Of a DNA stretch of 64,000 nucleotides, positions 30,091 to 40,982 are shown piece after piece. Made by a program: the position numbers and the translations under genes. The DNA comes from Saccharomycodes ludwigii (Eukaryota > Ascomycota > Saccharomycetes > Saccharomycodales > Saccharomycodaceae). The stretch lies in assembly GCF_020623625.1 (NCBI RefSeq), contig NC_060206.1:434001-498000 (forward strand), written 5' to 3'. The notes under the pieces were generated by a model. It ran no database searches and was not told where the DNA came from. It saw only the letters and a list, made by a program, of their open reading frames with translations. How positions within the stretch are numbered: position 1 is the first letter of the stretch; the number at the start of each line of letters is the position of its first letter.

Positions 30091-31755
30091 ATGAACACTT
30101 CTCCGAGACTGTTAACCATTGTTAACACAAGGATAATATCCCGTAACTTCAATAGTAAAAAATTATTATTAGCATATGCCACCGGTACTGCTGGCCCACT
30201 CAATGCTTCTTTTGTCTACAAAACAAAATCGTTTTATTCAACAACATCCAACACTACCAATCCAAACAAGAACGATAAAAAAGATGTCGCAACCACTAAC
30301 ACCGCCAAAAAACCTAAGAAACCAATCATGGAAAGAATCAAACACGAAATAAAACATTACGTTAACGGTACAAAATTATTAGGGTATGAAATTAAAATTT
30401 CTTCAAAGTTATTGGGAAAATATCTAACCGGACATGAATTGTCACGCAGAGAGCACACTCAATTAAGAAGAACTTCTCAGGATGTTTTTAGATTATTTCC
30501 ATTTGCTGCATTTGTCATCATCCCCTTTGCCGAGTTGCTGTTACCAATTGCCTTGAAATTATTCCCCAACTTATTGCCAAGTACCTATGAAAGTGATTCA
30601 GATCGCAAAAAAAAAGTTGTGAAATTAGCTGATATTAGGTCAAAAACAAGATTATTTTTAAAAGAAACATTTGAAGAAAATGCCAAAAAACAACAATTCA
30701 TTGAGTATGACAATATCCTGGATGAAAACAAAAGAAAGGTTTTTTTCAAATTTTTCACCAAGTTGAATTCCCCCAAAAATGGTGTGGCTGAAGTTTTCAA
30801 TAAGGATGAGGTTATAACTGTTGCGCAAATGTTCAAAAACGACACCGTTTTGGATAATTTATCTAGACCCCAGTTAATAGCCATGGCTAAATATATGTCT
30901 TTAAGGCCTTTTGGGACTGATAACATGCTACGTTATCAAATAAGATCTAATCTAAAAAAAATTATTGAAGATGATTTATCTATTGACTTCGAAGGTGTAG
31001 AGAATTTGAGTTCCGACGAGTTATATCAAGCTTGTGTTGTTAGAGGTATTAAAACATTTGGCGTTACCAAACAGGATTTGATTGATCATTTGAAAGTTTG
31101 GTTAACTTTGAGGTTGAAGGATAAAATACCTGGTGTTTTGATAATTTTAAGCAGCATTTACACATTTGATGGTTTGCCAAAGGAAATTTCTGATTCCACC
31201 AAATCTAAATCTTCTTCTTCTTCTGCTGCTGCTGATAACGGTACTAGTGTTTATGGTCATTGGGAGCCACCCACTTTCAATGGAAATACTAATTATGATA
31301 AATTGTTAAGCTTACATTACGACGCTATTTTACAAGTTTTGAGTTCCATCCCAGATCCAGTTTACAATGTCGCCAAATTAGATGTTACCGAGGCGGAAGA
31401 AAAGTCTTCTGCCAAAAAGAAGGAAGAACCGGAAACTGCTACTGCTACCGCTGCTGCTAGTGCAACCATTTCCACAGCAAATGTTGGATCTACGACTGCC
31501 ACTGCCACTGCTAATGCTGGGGAATCTAAGAAAGAAGAGGAACAACCAAAGGAAACTGTTGAAAAAGAGGAAGAAGAAGAAGAAGAACCTAAACGTATCG
31601 ATTCTAATGAATTTAAATTGAAAGTATTGAAGGAGCAAGAAGAGTTGATTAAAAAAGAAAACGAAGAGGATAAATCAAGATCCGTTAAAGAAGAAAAAGA
31701 ACAAGCTAAAGATGACATCAAATTGGATGAAGACGACGCCAAGAAAAAGAACTAA
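30091..31755 (+). CDS. MDM38: Mdm38, LETM1-type mitochondrial inner-membrane protein
   Basis: The protein has 554 residues (yeast Mdm38: 573). Mdm38 sits in the inner membrane, supports potassium/proton exchange and links mitochondrial ribosomes to insertion of respiratory-chain proteins. A basic N-terminal presequence is followed by the LETM1 core, with [13 protein letters not shown] (about 95), [25 protein letters not shown] (membrane segment, about 132-155) and [11 protein letters not shown]. The ribosome-binding domain follows with [29 protein letters not shown]. The last 110 residues are an Ala/Thr stretch and a Glu/Lys coiled coil. A second LETM1 gene lies about 31 kb downstream. MIM1 and MDM38 are neighbours in S. 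cerevisiae. Confidence 0.94.
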   Translation: MNTSPRLLTIVNTRIISRNFNSKKLLLAYATGTAGPLNASFVYKTKSFYSTTSNTTNPNKNDKKDVATTNTAKKPKKPIMERIKHEIKHYVNGTKLLGYEIKISSKLLGKYLTGHELSRREHTQLRRTSQDVFRLFPFAAFVIIPFAELLLPIALKLFPNLLPSTYESDSDRKKKVVKLADIRSKTRLFLKETFEENAKKQQFIEYDNILDENKRKVFFKFFTKLNSPKNGVAEVFNKDEVITVAQMFKNDTVLDNLSRPQLIAMAKYMSLRPFGTDNMLRYQIRSNLKKIIEDDLSIDFEGVENLSSDELYQACVVRGIKTFGVTKQDLIDHLKVWLTLRLKDKIPGVLIILSSIYTFDGLPKEISDSTKSKSSSSSAAADNGTSVYGHWEPPTFNGNTNYDKLLSLHYDAILQVLSSIPDPVYNVAKLDVTEAEEKSSAKKKEEPETATATAAASATISTANVGSTTATATANAGESKKEEEQPKETVEKEEEEEEEPKRIDSNEFKLKVLKEQEELIKKENEEDKSRSVKEEKEQAKDDIKLDEDDAKKKN

Positions 31756-31861
31756 GAAATAAATGTTTAGATCTGGATTTTATTTATTTTTGTTATATAT
31801 ATAAATATATGTATGTATGTGTTTATGTATATATACATGGTATGAAGAAATTAAAACAAAA

Positions 31862-31894
<33 letters not shown>

Positions 31895-31953
31895 AAATTA
31901 ATTTATTCTCCCTTCCTTCCTGTCACTATATTTGTGCATACATTAATTACTAG
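31756..31953. repeat. MDM38-PRI1 convergent spacer with poly-A
   Basis: Short spacer between convergent stop codons with TA-rich sequence and a poly-A run of about 28 at 31864-31891. Nothing else is seen. Confidence 0.7.
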
Positions 31954-33237
31954 TTACCAATCATTTTCTCTAAACCTTTTCTTATCCCCATTAGTAGTAG
32001 CATCCTCATGCATTTCATTCTGTATAAACTTTTGTACAAATCTACCAAATTTTTCCAAATACGGTTGTAAATCAGTGTTTTCAAGTCTGTTTCCATTTTC
32101 TTCCATTTGTTTTTGCAGACTAATTAGTTTGGGTGCTTTAGTTGGATCAAAATCAATCTCTACACTTTGGTAACTTTGATTATCATCCTCATCAGTATCG
32201 TTCGGCATCACCATAATAGGAACACAAACGTTACCTGTGCTTGGATGAATACAAAATGGCGCTTTTAACAAATGAATAGTTTGCTTAGTAACCTCAATAT
32301 CTAGTTTTGGATATAAAGTTTTTAGAATTAAATCTTCTTTACATTGACGCAACTTTTCCAAAAAGTCTGGTTTTTTACCATAGGCTAGCTTATTAGTTGC
32401 CAAATAATCAATGTCAGTCCATTTTTGTTCACTGGATCTACCAGGGTTATCCAGCCAGAATTTTTTACATAGCTCAATTAGGTTTTTATCATATATTCCG
32501 CCAAGTAACAAACATTCAATTGCTGCCTTATCATCTTCCCACGGGTTTTGTTCTTTTAGTATAATATCCACAAAAAAAGGTTTTAGAAATTCCAAAGAGC
32601 GTTGCATGTGTGGATATAACGGTCTCATCAAACTTAGTTTCTTCTCCACGTGTCTATCTCTAATGATATTTAAGTAATCTAAAATGTTTCTTCTTTGCAG
32701 ATCAGTCAATTTACGTGCTCTTCTGTCACTGCACCAACAGTGAGCACCTCTCCTTCCAGAGAAAATCCAAAATATGTCTTTAAATCCAAAATCTTCGACA
32801 AGTGCAACATTTATGATTCTAATAGCCAAGGTAATGAATTTCCAGCATTTCTCACACACTTGGGCACCTGAACAACAAGTTCTATAATCGTCGTAGTCAT
32901 CCATATCGATATCAAAAACCAATTCTTTTTGTAAAGGAATTAAGTCAGTTTTCAAAATTGCGTCTTTTTTAGCAGGTGGTTTACTGTAAACGGCACCAAT
33001 TTCAAATCTATCTGGATTACCCTTAATTATTCCGTTTTTAAAATCTGCAATTGTGTTATAAGAATTATATCTTTTGTAAGCACCAGACCTGAAAGCCATG
33101 GCAAATTCTCTATTGGCAATATCAGGTTGGCTTTCTATAAAAGAATGACTTAACCATTGGAAAATGGATTTAAAAGGATACATATATTGATAATAATATT
33201 CCATATCCGAACTGCTAGGCGGTAGTATTGAAGTCAT
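31954..33237 (-). CDS. PRI1: DNA primase catalytic (small) subunit
   Basis: The protein has 427 residues (yeast Pri1: 409). It makes the RNA primers for DNA replication within the polymerase alpha-primase complex. Visible marks are REFAMAFRSGAYKRYNSY (about 42-58), the catalytic metal-binding Asp pair in FDIDMDDYDDYRTC (about 107-120), the Cys-rich zinc site CCSGAQVCEKCW, and the hallmark FSGRRGAHCWCSDRRAR (about 157-173). It is convergent with MDM38 and divergent from PRE1. PRI1 (YIR008C) and MSL1 (YIR009W) are neighbours in S. cerevisiae; here three chromosome V genes lie between them, a sign of pre-duplication gene order. Confidence 0.96.
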   Translation of the reverse strand: MTSILPPSSSDMEYYYQYMYPFKSIFQWLSHSFIESQPDIANREFAMAFRSGAYKRYNSYNTIADFKNGIIKGNPDRFEIGAVYSKPPAKKDAILKTDLIPLQKELVFDIDMDDYDDYRTCCSGAQVCEKCWKFITLAIRIINVALVEDFGFKDIFWIFSGRRGAHCWCSDRRARKLTDLQRRNILDYLNIIRDRHVEKKLSLMRPLYPHMQRSLEFLKPFFVDIILKEQNPWEDDKAAIECLLLGGIYDKNLIELCKKFWLDNPGRSSEQKWTDIDYLATNKLAYGKKPDFLEKLRQCKEDLILKTLYPKLDIEVTKQTIHLLKAPFCIHPSTGNVCVPIMVMPNDTDEDDNQSYQSVEIDFDPTKAPKLISLQKQMEENGNRLENTDLQPYLEKFGRFVQKFIQNEMHEDATTNGDKKRFRENDW

Positions 33238-33813
33238 TACTTTTTTCTCTCTTTCTATGATTATTGGTATGTGGTGAATTTAGCACTACTTTATACAATG
33301 CAAGTTATCTAACAAACAAATAAACAAAAATGGTGGTAGTAGTAATAATAATTATTGGTTTTTGAACAATTTTGAATGATTTTGAATAAATAAAAATTGG
33401 AAATACCCAATAAGAAATAAACGGGAATTAAATAACCGGCTACTGTTTGTCCTGTATCGTTCGGACATTGTTAGATTAAATAGAAAATAGTTGAAAATAT
33501 ATTGTGCGAGGTTATTGAGGAAAAGGAACAAACCATTTTAATTCGTATAAAAGCACAAAAAAAAAAAAAAATAATAATAATAATAATAAAAAAGCCTTTT
33601 TAATGCAAAGAGGCAAATCTTCTAAATTAGTTTGGAAAATATTTTGCCACTCTTTTTTAAATTATCCTTTAAATTATCCTTTTTTTCTTCTTTCTTTCTC
33701 TCTCTCTCTCTCTCTCTCTGTCTTTCCTAACAAGTGCTTGAATTAAATAGCAATTCTTCTCTTCCTCCAAAAGTAAATCAGAAATAAAACTTAGTCCCAG
33801 CATAAAACACACT
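33238..33813. other. Divergent promoter region of PRI1 and PRE1
   Basis: About 575 bases with TCGGAC (33461-33466), poly-A (33556-33570), an Rpn4-like box at 33643-33651 and a CT repeat (33698-33719) near the PRE1 start. No coding frame was found. Confidence 0.6.
33643..33651 (-). promoter_or_regulatory. Rpn4-like PACE variant upstream of PRE1
   Basis: On the minus strand this reads AGTGGCAAA, one base from the GGTGGCAAA consensus, 162 bases before the PRE1 start. Since PRE1 codes a proteasome subunit, control by an Rpn4-type factor is plausible. Confidence 0.65.
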
Positions 33814-34398
33814 ATGGATATTATATTAGGTATAAAGCTAAATGATTGTGTCATATTAGCTTCCTCTAAAGCAGTCACTAGAGGTATCACTATTTTGAAA
33901 GATTCCGATGATAAAACGAGAGAACTATCGCCACATATATTAATGAGTTTTAGTGGTGAGGCTGGTGATACAGTACAATTCGCAGAATACATCCAAGCAA
34001 ACATTCAGCTATCTTCGATTAGAGAAAATTATGAATTATCCCCACCAGCTGTGGCAAGTTTTGTCAGAAGCGAATTGGCCAAGAGTTTAAGAAGCAGAAA
34101 ACCATACCAAGTTAATGTATTACTTGGTGGATATGACATTAAAACTAATAACCCATCCTTATATCAGATTGATTATTTAGGTACCAAAGTAGAACTACCA
34201 TATGCAGCTCACGGTTACTCTGGGTTTTACACGTTTTCCTTATTAGATCATCATTATAGACCAGATATGGATTTAGAAAGTGGTTTACATTTGCTAAGGT
34301 TATGCTTGGAAGAACTAAATAAAAGAATGCCTATGGATTTTAAAGGTGTTTATGTCAAAGTTGTTGATAAAGATGGTGTTAGATTTGTTGATTTATAG
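33814..34398 (+). CDS. PRE1: 20S proteasome beta4 subunit
   Basis: The protein has 194 residues (yeast Pre1: 198). It is the beta4 subunit in the inner ring of the 20S core. It begins MDIILGIKLNDCVILASSKAV, without propeptide and without the catalytic N-terminal threonine, as expected for this inactive beta type. YQVNVLLGGYD and LPYAAHGYSGFYTFSLLDHHY are family blocks. It heads a run of genes, PRE1-PRP22-HEM14, in the same order and strand as YER012W-YER014W in S. cerevisiae. Confidence 0.95.
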   Translation: MDIILGIKLNDCVILASSKAVTRGITILKDSDDKTRELSPHILMSFSGEAGDTVQFAEYIQANIQLSSIRENYELSPPAVASFVRSELAKSLRSRKPYQVNVLLGGYDIKTNNPSLYQIDYLGTKVELPYAAHGYSGFYTFSLLDHHYRPDMDLESGLHLLRLCLEELNKRMPMDFKGVYVKVVDKDGVRFVDL

Positions 34399-34948
34399 TT
34401 ATTAACTATTTCCTTTCCTTTTTATTTTCTGTAATATATATATATATATATTGATTATTTGATTTTTATATCATTACCAAATAGTGAATTTTACATTGCC
34501 TATAAACCAATATATCAATTAAAAAAAAAAAAAAAAAACAGGGAAAGGAAGGCAGTGGGGGGGTGTGTGAACTAGCGTTCATACTAATTTCTTTTTCTTA
34601 TTTTTCCCCTAATAATCTCAAACCAATCTTGCAGATCCAGATTGTAAAAGAGTTTATTTTATTTGAAATTTGATTTTGTTTGGAAATTAAAAGAATCCCA
34701 AAATGAGCGGCGAAGACAAAATAAAATAAAAAAAAAATTCGATCATCATTTTTTTTTTTTTTTTTTTTTTTTCCCTCCCTTTCAAATATGCTCTTTTCAA
34801 ATTCATCTTGAAAATATCAACATATTGATAAATTGCTTATATAATGAAAGAGATTATTCATAAATCAATTGCCAAAAAGCATAGAATTTCCTATTCAAAG
34901 CCATATTGGAAAGAAGCGATCACTTGTATCCAATATTCTTAAACAACA
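34399..34948. other. Intergenic between PRE1 and PRP22
   Basis: About 550 bases with TA repeats (34434-34451), poly-A (34519-34537), a short G run (34556-34562), poly-T (34749-34771) and a candidate upstream ORF adjoining PRP22. No independent gene was recognised. Confidence 0.6.
34844..34942 (+). promoter_or_regulatory. Candidate 32-codon upstream ORF before PRP22
   Basis: An ATG at 34844 opens a 32-codon frame ending in TAA at 34940-34942, six bases before the PRP22 ATG. If included in the transcript it would be met first by scanning ribosomes. The peptide (MKEIIHKSIAKKHR...) is basic and not recognised. Transcript start is unknown. Confidence 0.35.
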
Positions 34949-37900
34949 ATGTCAACGCTGCCACTTTGCAAACAAATCCTTGATGTACTCAAAATTAAAG
35001 ATGAGGTGGTGTCCGATTTTATTATAGACATCTTTGAAAAGTCCACTGGTCAAGACATACAATTTTTTATAAAAGAATTGAATTCCCTGGATATAGATAA
35101 ACCAACAAGTATGAAATTATATTACATAATTAAAAATTATTATAACTCAACCCAACACAAGCAACTGAAACAAACCAGCCTAATCGTTATTCTTAAAAAA
35201 GTGTTTAAAAATAGTAATGAAATCGGACCAGCCGATTTAGAAACCATGAGTAACTTCATATATGACATATATGCTAAAATGGAAAGGAGCAATGAAAACG
35301 GCGATATAAGTTTGTTTGCTGAAAAATTAAGACAATTTGGATTAAGTGATGCAATAATATCGGATATATATCAGATTCTAACATCCAATAATAAAGGTTC
35401 CTTTACTGAAATCAAAGAAAATAAAAATAACCACTCTTCTACTGCTATGTTACTAAAAAATACAAATAGCGCTGCTGTTAAGATAGCAAACGGTGTTCAG
35501 GACTTGTCACCAATTTTAAACAATGTTTACAAAGGGATTATCAAAGCACGAACAAAATTTGGTTATTTCATTGAAATATTAGGGACTAGAGAGGAAAATG
35601 TTGAAGGTTTATGTCATAATAATGAAATATCTGTATCTTCTTCAACTTCACAAGACCTCAGAATTAATGAGCCAGTGTATGTCCAAATTATCAAATTACA
35701 AAATAATGGCAAAATATCTTTAAGTATGAAGAATGTTAACCAAAAAACAGGGGAGCTTATCGAGATCGACAATTTCAATAATGTCGATAATTTAAAAAGG
35801 GGCCGAGCTCTTAACCGCACAAGTACCAATGTTTATGGCGAGAAAGCCCATGTAAATAATGAAGCTCCTAGAAGGACATTAACATCGCCTGAACGATGGG
35901 AAATTAGGCAATTAATTTCTAGTGGTGTATCCAAACTTGAAGATTACCCTGAATATCAAGAATACTTGAAAATGGAAAAGAGGAAACAAAGTTTATCAAC
36001 TGCTACCATCAATGCTAAAAGATCAACTAATGAGCATGGTCAGATTAATAAAGCCAGTTCTAAGCTATCTCGTAGCTATCAGGAAGAGGAAATGCCTGAG
36101 GAAGAAGATATGGATATTATAATGAATAAGAATGGGAAACCAAAATTTCTCAAGGCAAGTAAAGACTTAAAAGTTGGTAATAACGCTGGTTATAAACAAG
36201 CTATGACAAAGCTAGTTAAAGTTCCAAGAGGTTCCTTAAATAGAAATGCAATTAATGGATCGAGGTTAATGAATGAGCACAGAGATGAAAAGTTTAATAA
36301 AAGAAAGGAAGTGGAGTCTGAAGTTATCAGGGGAAGAAATTTACACGACCCAGCTTCTAATAATAATAACAACAATATCAGTAGTAATAATAATAATAAT
36401 AATGTACGTTTACAACCAGTATCTATGAAGGAATCTAGGCAAGAATTTAAGAGGAAGCAGCTGGCATTGACTGCTTGGGAAAGAAAACGGTTAAAAGAAC
36501 ATATAGAGTATGGGAGACATACAAATTTAAGTATACAAGAACAAAGGAAAAGTTTACCCGTCTATAAGATGAGACAAGAACTAATAAAGTCCATAATAGA
36601 AAATCAATTTTTAATTATTATTGGTGAAACAGGTTCTGGTAAAACTACACAAATAACACAGTATTTATATGAAGACGGGTTCGCCGTTAATGGTAAAGTG
36701 ATAGGTTGTACTCAACCTCGTAGAGTTGCTGCCATATCTGTGGCTAAAAGAGTAGCTGAAGAAATGGATTGTTTTGTTGGTGAAGAAGTTGGCTACACCA
36801 TCAGGTTCGAAGATGAGACCAGCAATAGAACACGAATAAAATATATGACCGATGGTATGTTGCAGAGGGAGGCTACAATAGATCCTTTGTTGCAAAATTA
36901 TTCTGTTATATTACTAGATGAAGCGCATGAGAGAACTGTTGCCACAGACGTCTTATTTGCTTTATTAAAAAGAGCCGCTAAAGAAAGACCCCATGATTTG
37001 AAAATTATTATCACATCAGCTACATTAGACTCGGAAAAGTTTTCCAATTATTTTAATGATTGTCCCATTGTAAAAATTCCAGGTAAAACTTTCCCTGTGG
37101 AGGTGATGTACTCTAAAACCCCACAAATAGATTACATCGAAAGTTCCTTGGATACAGTAATGAACATTCACATCAATGAACCTGAGGGCGACATATTGGT
37201 ATTTTTGACTGGGCAAGAGGAGATCGATACTTGTTGTGAAATACTCTATGAACGTTTTACCAAGCTAGAAGCCGTTCTAGATAAAAAACTAATAATCTTA
37301 CCAGTCTATTCTGCACTACCTAATGAAATACAGAGTAAAATTTTTGAGCCGACACCTCCGGGCTCAAGAAAGGTAATTTTTGCTACAAACATTGCAGAAA
37401 CCTCCATCACAATAGATGGGATTTATTACGTTGTTGATCCAGGATTTTCTAAAATCAATACTTATAACCCCAGAATAGGTATGGAACAGTTGATCGTTAC
37501 CCCAATCTCACAAGCACAAGCCAACCAAAGAAAGGGTAGGGCTGGTAGGACTGGGCCTGGAAAATGCTATAGATTATACACCGAAACCGCATTTTACAAT
37601 GAAATGTTGCCTACGGCTATTCCTGAAATACAAAGACAAAATTTATCTAACACTGTTTTAATGTTAAAAACTATTGGTATTGATGACTTGATCAATTTTG
37701 AATTTATGGATCCACCACCTAAAACTGCGATAATTTATGCATTGGAAGAGTTGTATCATCTACAGGCACTAGATGAAAAGGGCGGGTTGACAGAACTAGG
37801 TCATAAAATGGCACAATTCCCCATGGATCCTGAACTATCTAGAAGTTTATTAGCATCCGCAATGGTCTATAATTGCAGCGAAGAAATTATGATTATTATA

Positions 37901-38572
37901 TCCATGCTTTCTGTCCAAAATATATTTTACAGACCCAAGGATCACAAGTCTGAGGCAGATAGGAAAAGAGCACAATTTGTGCATGTCTACGGCGACCATT
38001 TAACTTTATTGAATGTGTATAGAAAGTGGAGACTAAACTTGCATATATCTAAAAAATGGTGCAATGATAATTATCTACATGAAAGACACTTGAAAAGAGC
38101 GCATGATGTATATTTGCAACTTTTGAAAATTTTCCACAAGTTGAATCTATCTGTCATAAGTTGTGGTGGACAGGTGGACAATATCAGAAGATCTTTAGTG
38201 GCAGGATTTTTTAGAAATTGTTCTAAAAGGGCGGATGGCTCAACTTATAAGACTATTGTTGATAACACTGAAGTTGCCATTCATCCAACTAGTACGTTGT
38301 TTGGGAAAGAATATGAATATCTTTTATATAATAATCTAATGATGACCACGAGAGAGTATATGTCGATTATTACCGTAATAGAACCTAAATGGTTATTAGA
38401 ATGTGCACCACATTTTTATAAAGCTGCTGATGAGAGAAGTAAAAAGAGAGTTAAGATTGAGCCATTGAGGGGCATGTTTGGTGGTAAAGATAAAAGGATA
38501 GATGACCGTTGGAGATTAACTTCTAAATTGAAAAGTAAGGGAGACGTATTGGGTCATAAACAAAGAAAGTAG
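34949..38572 (+). CDS. PRP22: Prp22, DEAH-box RNA helicase of spliceosome disassembly
   Basis: The protein has 1207 residues (yeast Prp22: 1145). It releases mature mRNA from the spliceosome after exon ligation. Order: N-terminal region (1-190), S1 RNA-binding domain starting near GIIKARTKFGYFIEI (about 195), a low-complexity linker with an Asn run near residue 475, helicase motifs GETGSGKTTQ (about 559), TQPRRVAAISVA, LLDEAHERT (about 655), ITSATLD, ATNIAETSITIDG and QRKGRAGRTGPGKCYRLY, then the winged-helix, ratchet and OB-fold regions of DEAH helicases. The final blocks LHPTSTLFG-like IHPTSTLFGKEYEY and YKAADERSKKRVKIEPL are typical. A short candidate upstream ORF ends six bases before its ATG. 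Confidence 0.96.
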   Translation: MSTLPLCKQILDVLKIKDEVVSDFIIDIFEKSTGQDIQFFIKELNSLDIDKPTSMKLYYIIKNYYNSTQHKQLKQTSLIVILKKVFKNSNEIGPADLETMSNFIYDIYAKMERSNENGDISLFAEKLRQFGLSDAIISDIYQILTSNNKGSFTEIKENKNNHSSTAMLLKNTNSAAVKIANGVQDLSPILNNVYKGIIKARTKFGYFIEILGTREENVEGLCHNNEISVSSSTSQDLRINEPVYVQIIKLQNNGKISLSMKNVNQKTGELIEIDNFNNVDNLKRGRALNRTSTNVYGEKAHVNNEAPRRTLTSPERWEIRQLISSGVSKLEDYPEYQEYLKMEKRKQSLSTATINAKRSTNEHGQINKASSKLSRSYQEEEMPEEEDMDIIMNKNGKPKFLKASKDLKVGNNAGYKQAMTKLVKVPRGSLNRNAINGSRLMNEHRDEKFNKRKEVESEVIRGRNLHDPASNNNNNNISSNNNNNNVRLQPVSMKESRQEFKRKQLALTAWERKRLKEHIEYGRHTNLSIQEQRKSLPVYKMRQELIKSIIENQFLIIIGETGSGKTTQITQYLYEDGFAVNGKVIGCTQPRRVAAISVAKRVAEEMDCFVGEEVGYTIRFEDETSNRTRIKYMTDGMLQREATIDPLLQNYSVILLDEAHERTVATDVLFALLKRAAKERPHDLKIIITSATLDSEKFSNYFNDCPIVKIPGKTFPVEVMYSKTPQIDYIESSLDTVMNIHINEPEGDILVFLTGQEEIDTCCEILYERFTKLEAVLDKKLIILPVYSALPNEIQSKIFEPTPPGSRKVIFATNIAETSITIDGIYYVVDPGFSKINTYNPRIGMEQLIVTPISQAQANQRKGRAGRTGPGKCYRLYTETAFYNEMLPTAIPEIQRQNLSNTVLMLKTIGIDDLINFEFMDPPPKTAIIYALEELYHLQALDEKGGLTELGHKMAQFPMDPELSRSLLASAMVYNCSEEIMIIISMLSVQNIFYRPKDHKSEADRKRAQFVHVYGDHLTLLNVYRKWRLNLHISKKWCNDNYLHERHLKRAHDVYLQLLKIFHKLNLSVISCGGQVDNIRRSLVAGFFRNCSKRADGSTYKTIVDNTEVAIHPTSTLFGKEYEYLLYNNLMMTTREYMSIITVIEPKWLLECAPHFYKAADERSKKRVKIEPLRGMFGGKDKRIDDRWRLTSKLKSKGDVLGHKQRK

Positions 38573-38922
38573 CAACATTTTGAGGTCTAATCAAACAATT
38601 AAGTATAGACATTAGTTTTCATATGTATTTTGTTAAGAAGTGTAGCAACAGTAATGAAAATGGTAATAATAAAATTAAAAAAAAAAAAGAAAAGAAAAGA
38701 TTGGAATTTGATATAAAGTTTATGGTATCTCGTTTAAATTCTTATTATAAATTTTTTTTTTTTCAGTACTGTTGTGTATTTAGTATTCTTTGGGAAAATA
38801 ACTTTATTTTTTTCCCTTTTCTCAATTCATATATTTTCTTCCCTTCGTTTAAAAAAAAAAATTATCCATTTATTTTCCATTGAAAATCTTAATTTCATGC
38901 AAAAATGTATCTACATATATAG

Positions 38923-38956
<34 letters not shown>

Positions 38957-39010
38957 GTGTATGTACTAAATAAATAAACTTAAACAACTTTTGCTCAATA
39001 AACCAAGCAA
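38573..39010. other. Intergenic between PRP22 and HEM14
   Basis: About 440 bases, T- and A-rich, with a TA dinucleotide repeat at 38924-38952 shortly before HEM14. The Phe-rich open frames here are artefacts of T tracts. No heme-regulatory (Hap1 or Rox1) site was recognised with confidence. Confidence 0.6.
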
Positions 39011-40621
39011 ATGCAATTAGTTAAACTACCACCAAATTCCAAAGTAGCGGTAATAGGTGCGGGTATTTCCGGCCTATCATTTAGCTATTTTTTAAGCAAA
39101 TTAAGACCAGATTTGAAAATCAAAATCTATGAATCTAAAAATAGGTGCGGTGGTTGGATTAATAGTGCTAGAACAAAATTGAACACAAATAGCAATAAAA
39201 CAGGAGGGGAAATTCTATTAGAAAAGGGACCACGAACATTAAGGGGTGTTAGCGATGGTACTGTATTAATTATTGACATTTTGCAAAAATTGGGCTTGGA
39301 AAATGAAATTAAATGCATTGAAAGCAATTCAGAAGCCAACAAAAAATATATTTTAGATGTTAACAAGAAATTGTGCCAAGTTCCACCCACAGGCTTGAAA
39401 AGTTTCTTACACTTTATTACTAATCCAATGAGCAAAGGTCTTTTGACTGGGATATTGGGAGAACCCTTTCGTTCGCCGTCTAAAGTGCAAGATGAAACAG
39501 CTTACGATTTTTTAAAAAGAAGATTTGGCAATACTTATATTGCTGATAATTTGTTCAGTGCAATTTTTCATGGTATCTATGCAGGTGACATTAAACAATT
39601 GAGTGTTAATTGTACTTTAAATAAGTTGGCTCAAATGGAAAAAGATTATGGCTCGATACTGAGGGCTGTCTACCACAAACGTAATGCTAAACCTGAAAAA
39701 TCGTTAGTTTTATCACAATATAATGAGAAATTTTGCGGCAATTCTGCTGAAATCGATGAAATCTCACAATTAAACACTTTTTTATCAAAATATCCAGCTT
39801 TAGGTTTAAAAAATGGCTTAAGCACCTTGCCCAATAGTTTAGAATCCTACATACTAAAAAATCCAAATGTAGAAATTCAATATGGAAAGCATATTGAAAA
39901 CTTCAAATTATTGAACCATGATAAGACTAACGCTCAGAAAAAGGCAGCTGTTGAATTAGATGGTGGTAAAGAATTGTTTGATCACATACATATTACCGTA
40001 CCAACAGCTAAACTTTTCTCTAAATGTGAAAATATTGATAAGGATTTCATTTTAAAATTAGAAAAATTAAAATCGGCTAGTGTTATATTAGTTAACTATT
40101 ATTTGCCAAATAAAGATGTTATATTTAGAAACCATGGATTTGGGTACTTAGTACCACAATCGGTAACAAACCATGAGTCTTTGTTGGGTGTTATTTTTGA
40201 TTCATGTATTGAGCAAAGTTTTCAACCATTATTTGGCGCTAGAAGCGAAATCCCAAGCCCTAATCCACCTTATACTAAATTAACAGCAATGTTGGGTGCA
40301 AATCATTCTTTTGTTGACTCTTTATCAACTGCTGCCGTCGATAATGCTGGAGTGCCATCACCTTCACTAGTTAAAGGAATTGTAAAAGAATGTTTTAAAG
40401 AACATTTAGGTATTGACGAGAAAGATTTAGAAAATGGACACTGGGAAGTTACCCTTGCCTCTAATGCCATTCCTCAATATTATGTTGGCTACAATCATAC
40501 TGACTTGGAGTCTAAATTACCTTTAAATGTGGTTACCGTTGGTGGTATGAAATTTAGTAAGGGTCCTGGTGTTCCTGACGTGGTGGTAAAATCATTTGAA
40601 ACGGCTCTTGGTTTGGCATAA
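39011..40621 (+). CDS. HEM14: Protoporphyrinogen IX oxidase
   Basis: The protein has 536 residues (yeast Hem14: 539). It oxidises protoporphyrinogen IX to protoporphyrin IX, the penultimate step in heme synthesis, on the mitochondrial inner membrane, using FAD. The dinucleotide-binding fold VAVIGAGISGLSFSYFLS opens the protein (about 12-29), with the acidic YESKNRCGGWI end of the FAD motif. LLEKGPRTLRG (about 73) and the C-terminal VGGMKFSKGPGVPDVV block match the family. No cleavable presequence is obvious. It follows PRP22 as in S. cerevisiae (YER013W-YER014W). Confidence 0.95.
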   Translation: MQLVKLPPNSKVAVIGAGISGLSFSYFLSKLRPDLKIKIYESKNRCGGWINSARTKLNTNSNKTGGEILLEKGPRTLRGVSDGTVLIIDILQKLGLENEIKCIESNSEANKKYILDVNKKLCQVPPTGLKSFLHFITNPMSKGLLTGILGEPFRSPSKVQDETAYDFLKRRFGNTYIADNLFSAIFHGIYAGDIKQLSVNCTLNKLAQMEKDYGSILRAVYHKRNAKPEKSLVLSQYNEKFCGNSAEIDEISQLNTFLSKYPALGLKNGLSTLPNSLESYILKNPNVEIQYGKHIENFKLLNHDKTNAQKKAAVELDGGKELFDHIHITVPTAKLFSKCENIDKDFILKLEKLKSASVILVNYYLPNKDVIFRNHGFGYLVPQSVTNHESLLGVIFDSCIEQSFQPLFGARSEIPSPNPPYTKLTAMLGANHSFVDSLSTAAVDNAGVPSPSLVKGIVKECFKEHLGIDEKDLENGHWEVTLASNAIPQYYVGYNHTDLESKLPLNVVTVGGMKFSKGPGVPDVVVKSFETALGLA

Positions 40622-40982
40622 GTTTTGCTTATGAGATTTATTTATTGCTCTTTTTAAAAGTGTATATTTTTTTATATAAAAGTAATTTATTTCTTTTGTT
40701 AATTGCTGTGAATTGACATTGACGTCATTTCAATTTTTAGGATGGCTGTTCCTTCTTTGGTTGTGCATCATTTTATACGGTTTACTGCCAATGTTTTTTT
40801 TCAAAACAAAACAAAAAAAAAGAAAAAAAAAAAAAAAAGTCGGAAATTAATACATCCTTTCTTTTTCTACAATCCTCTTTTCTTTGAACATGGCTCTTTA
40901 CTTTTCAATCGTATTGATAGGTATTATATTGTAGCCACAATATCATAAGGAACAGTTGGTATAAGGGGGGAAGAAACAAAAT
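40622..40982. other. Intergenic between HEM14 and MSL1
   Basis: About 360 bases with a poly-A tract (about 40811-40838). An ATG frame at 40742-40948 codes 68 residues with a Lys run and is judged spurious, being composition-driven and without a known relative. Confidence 0.55.
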
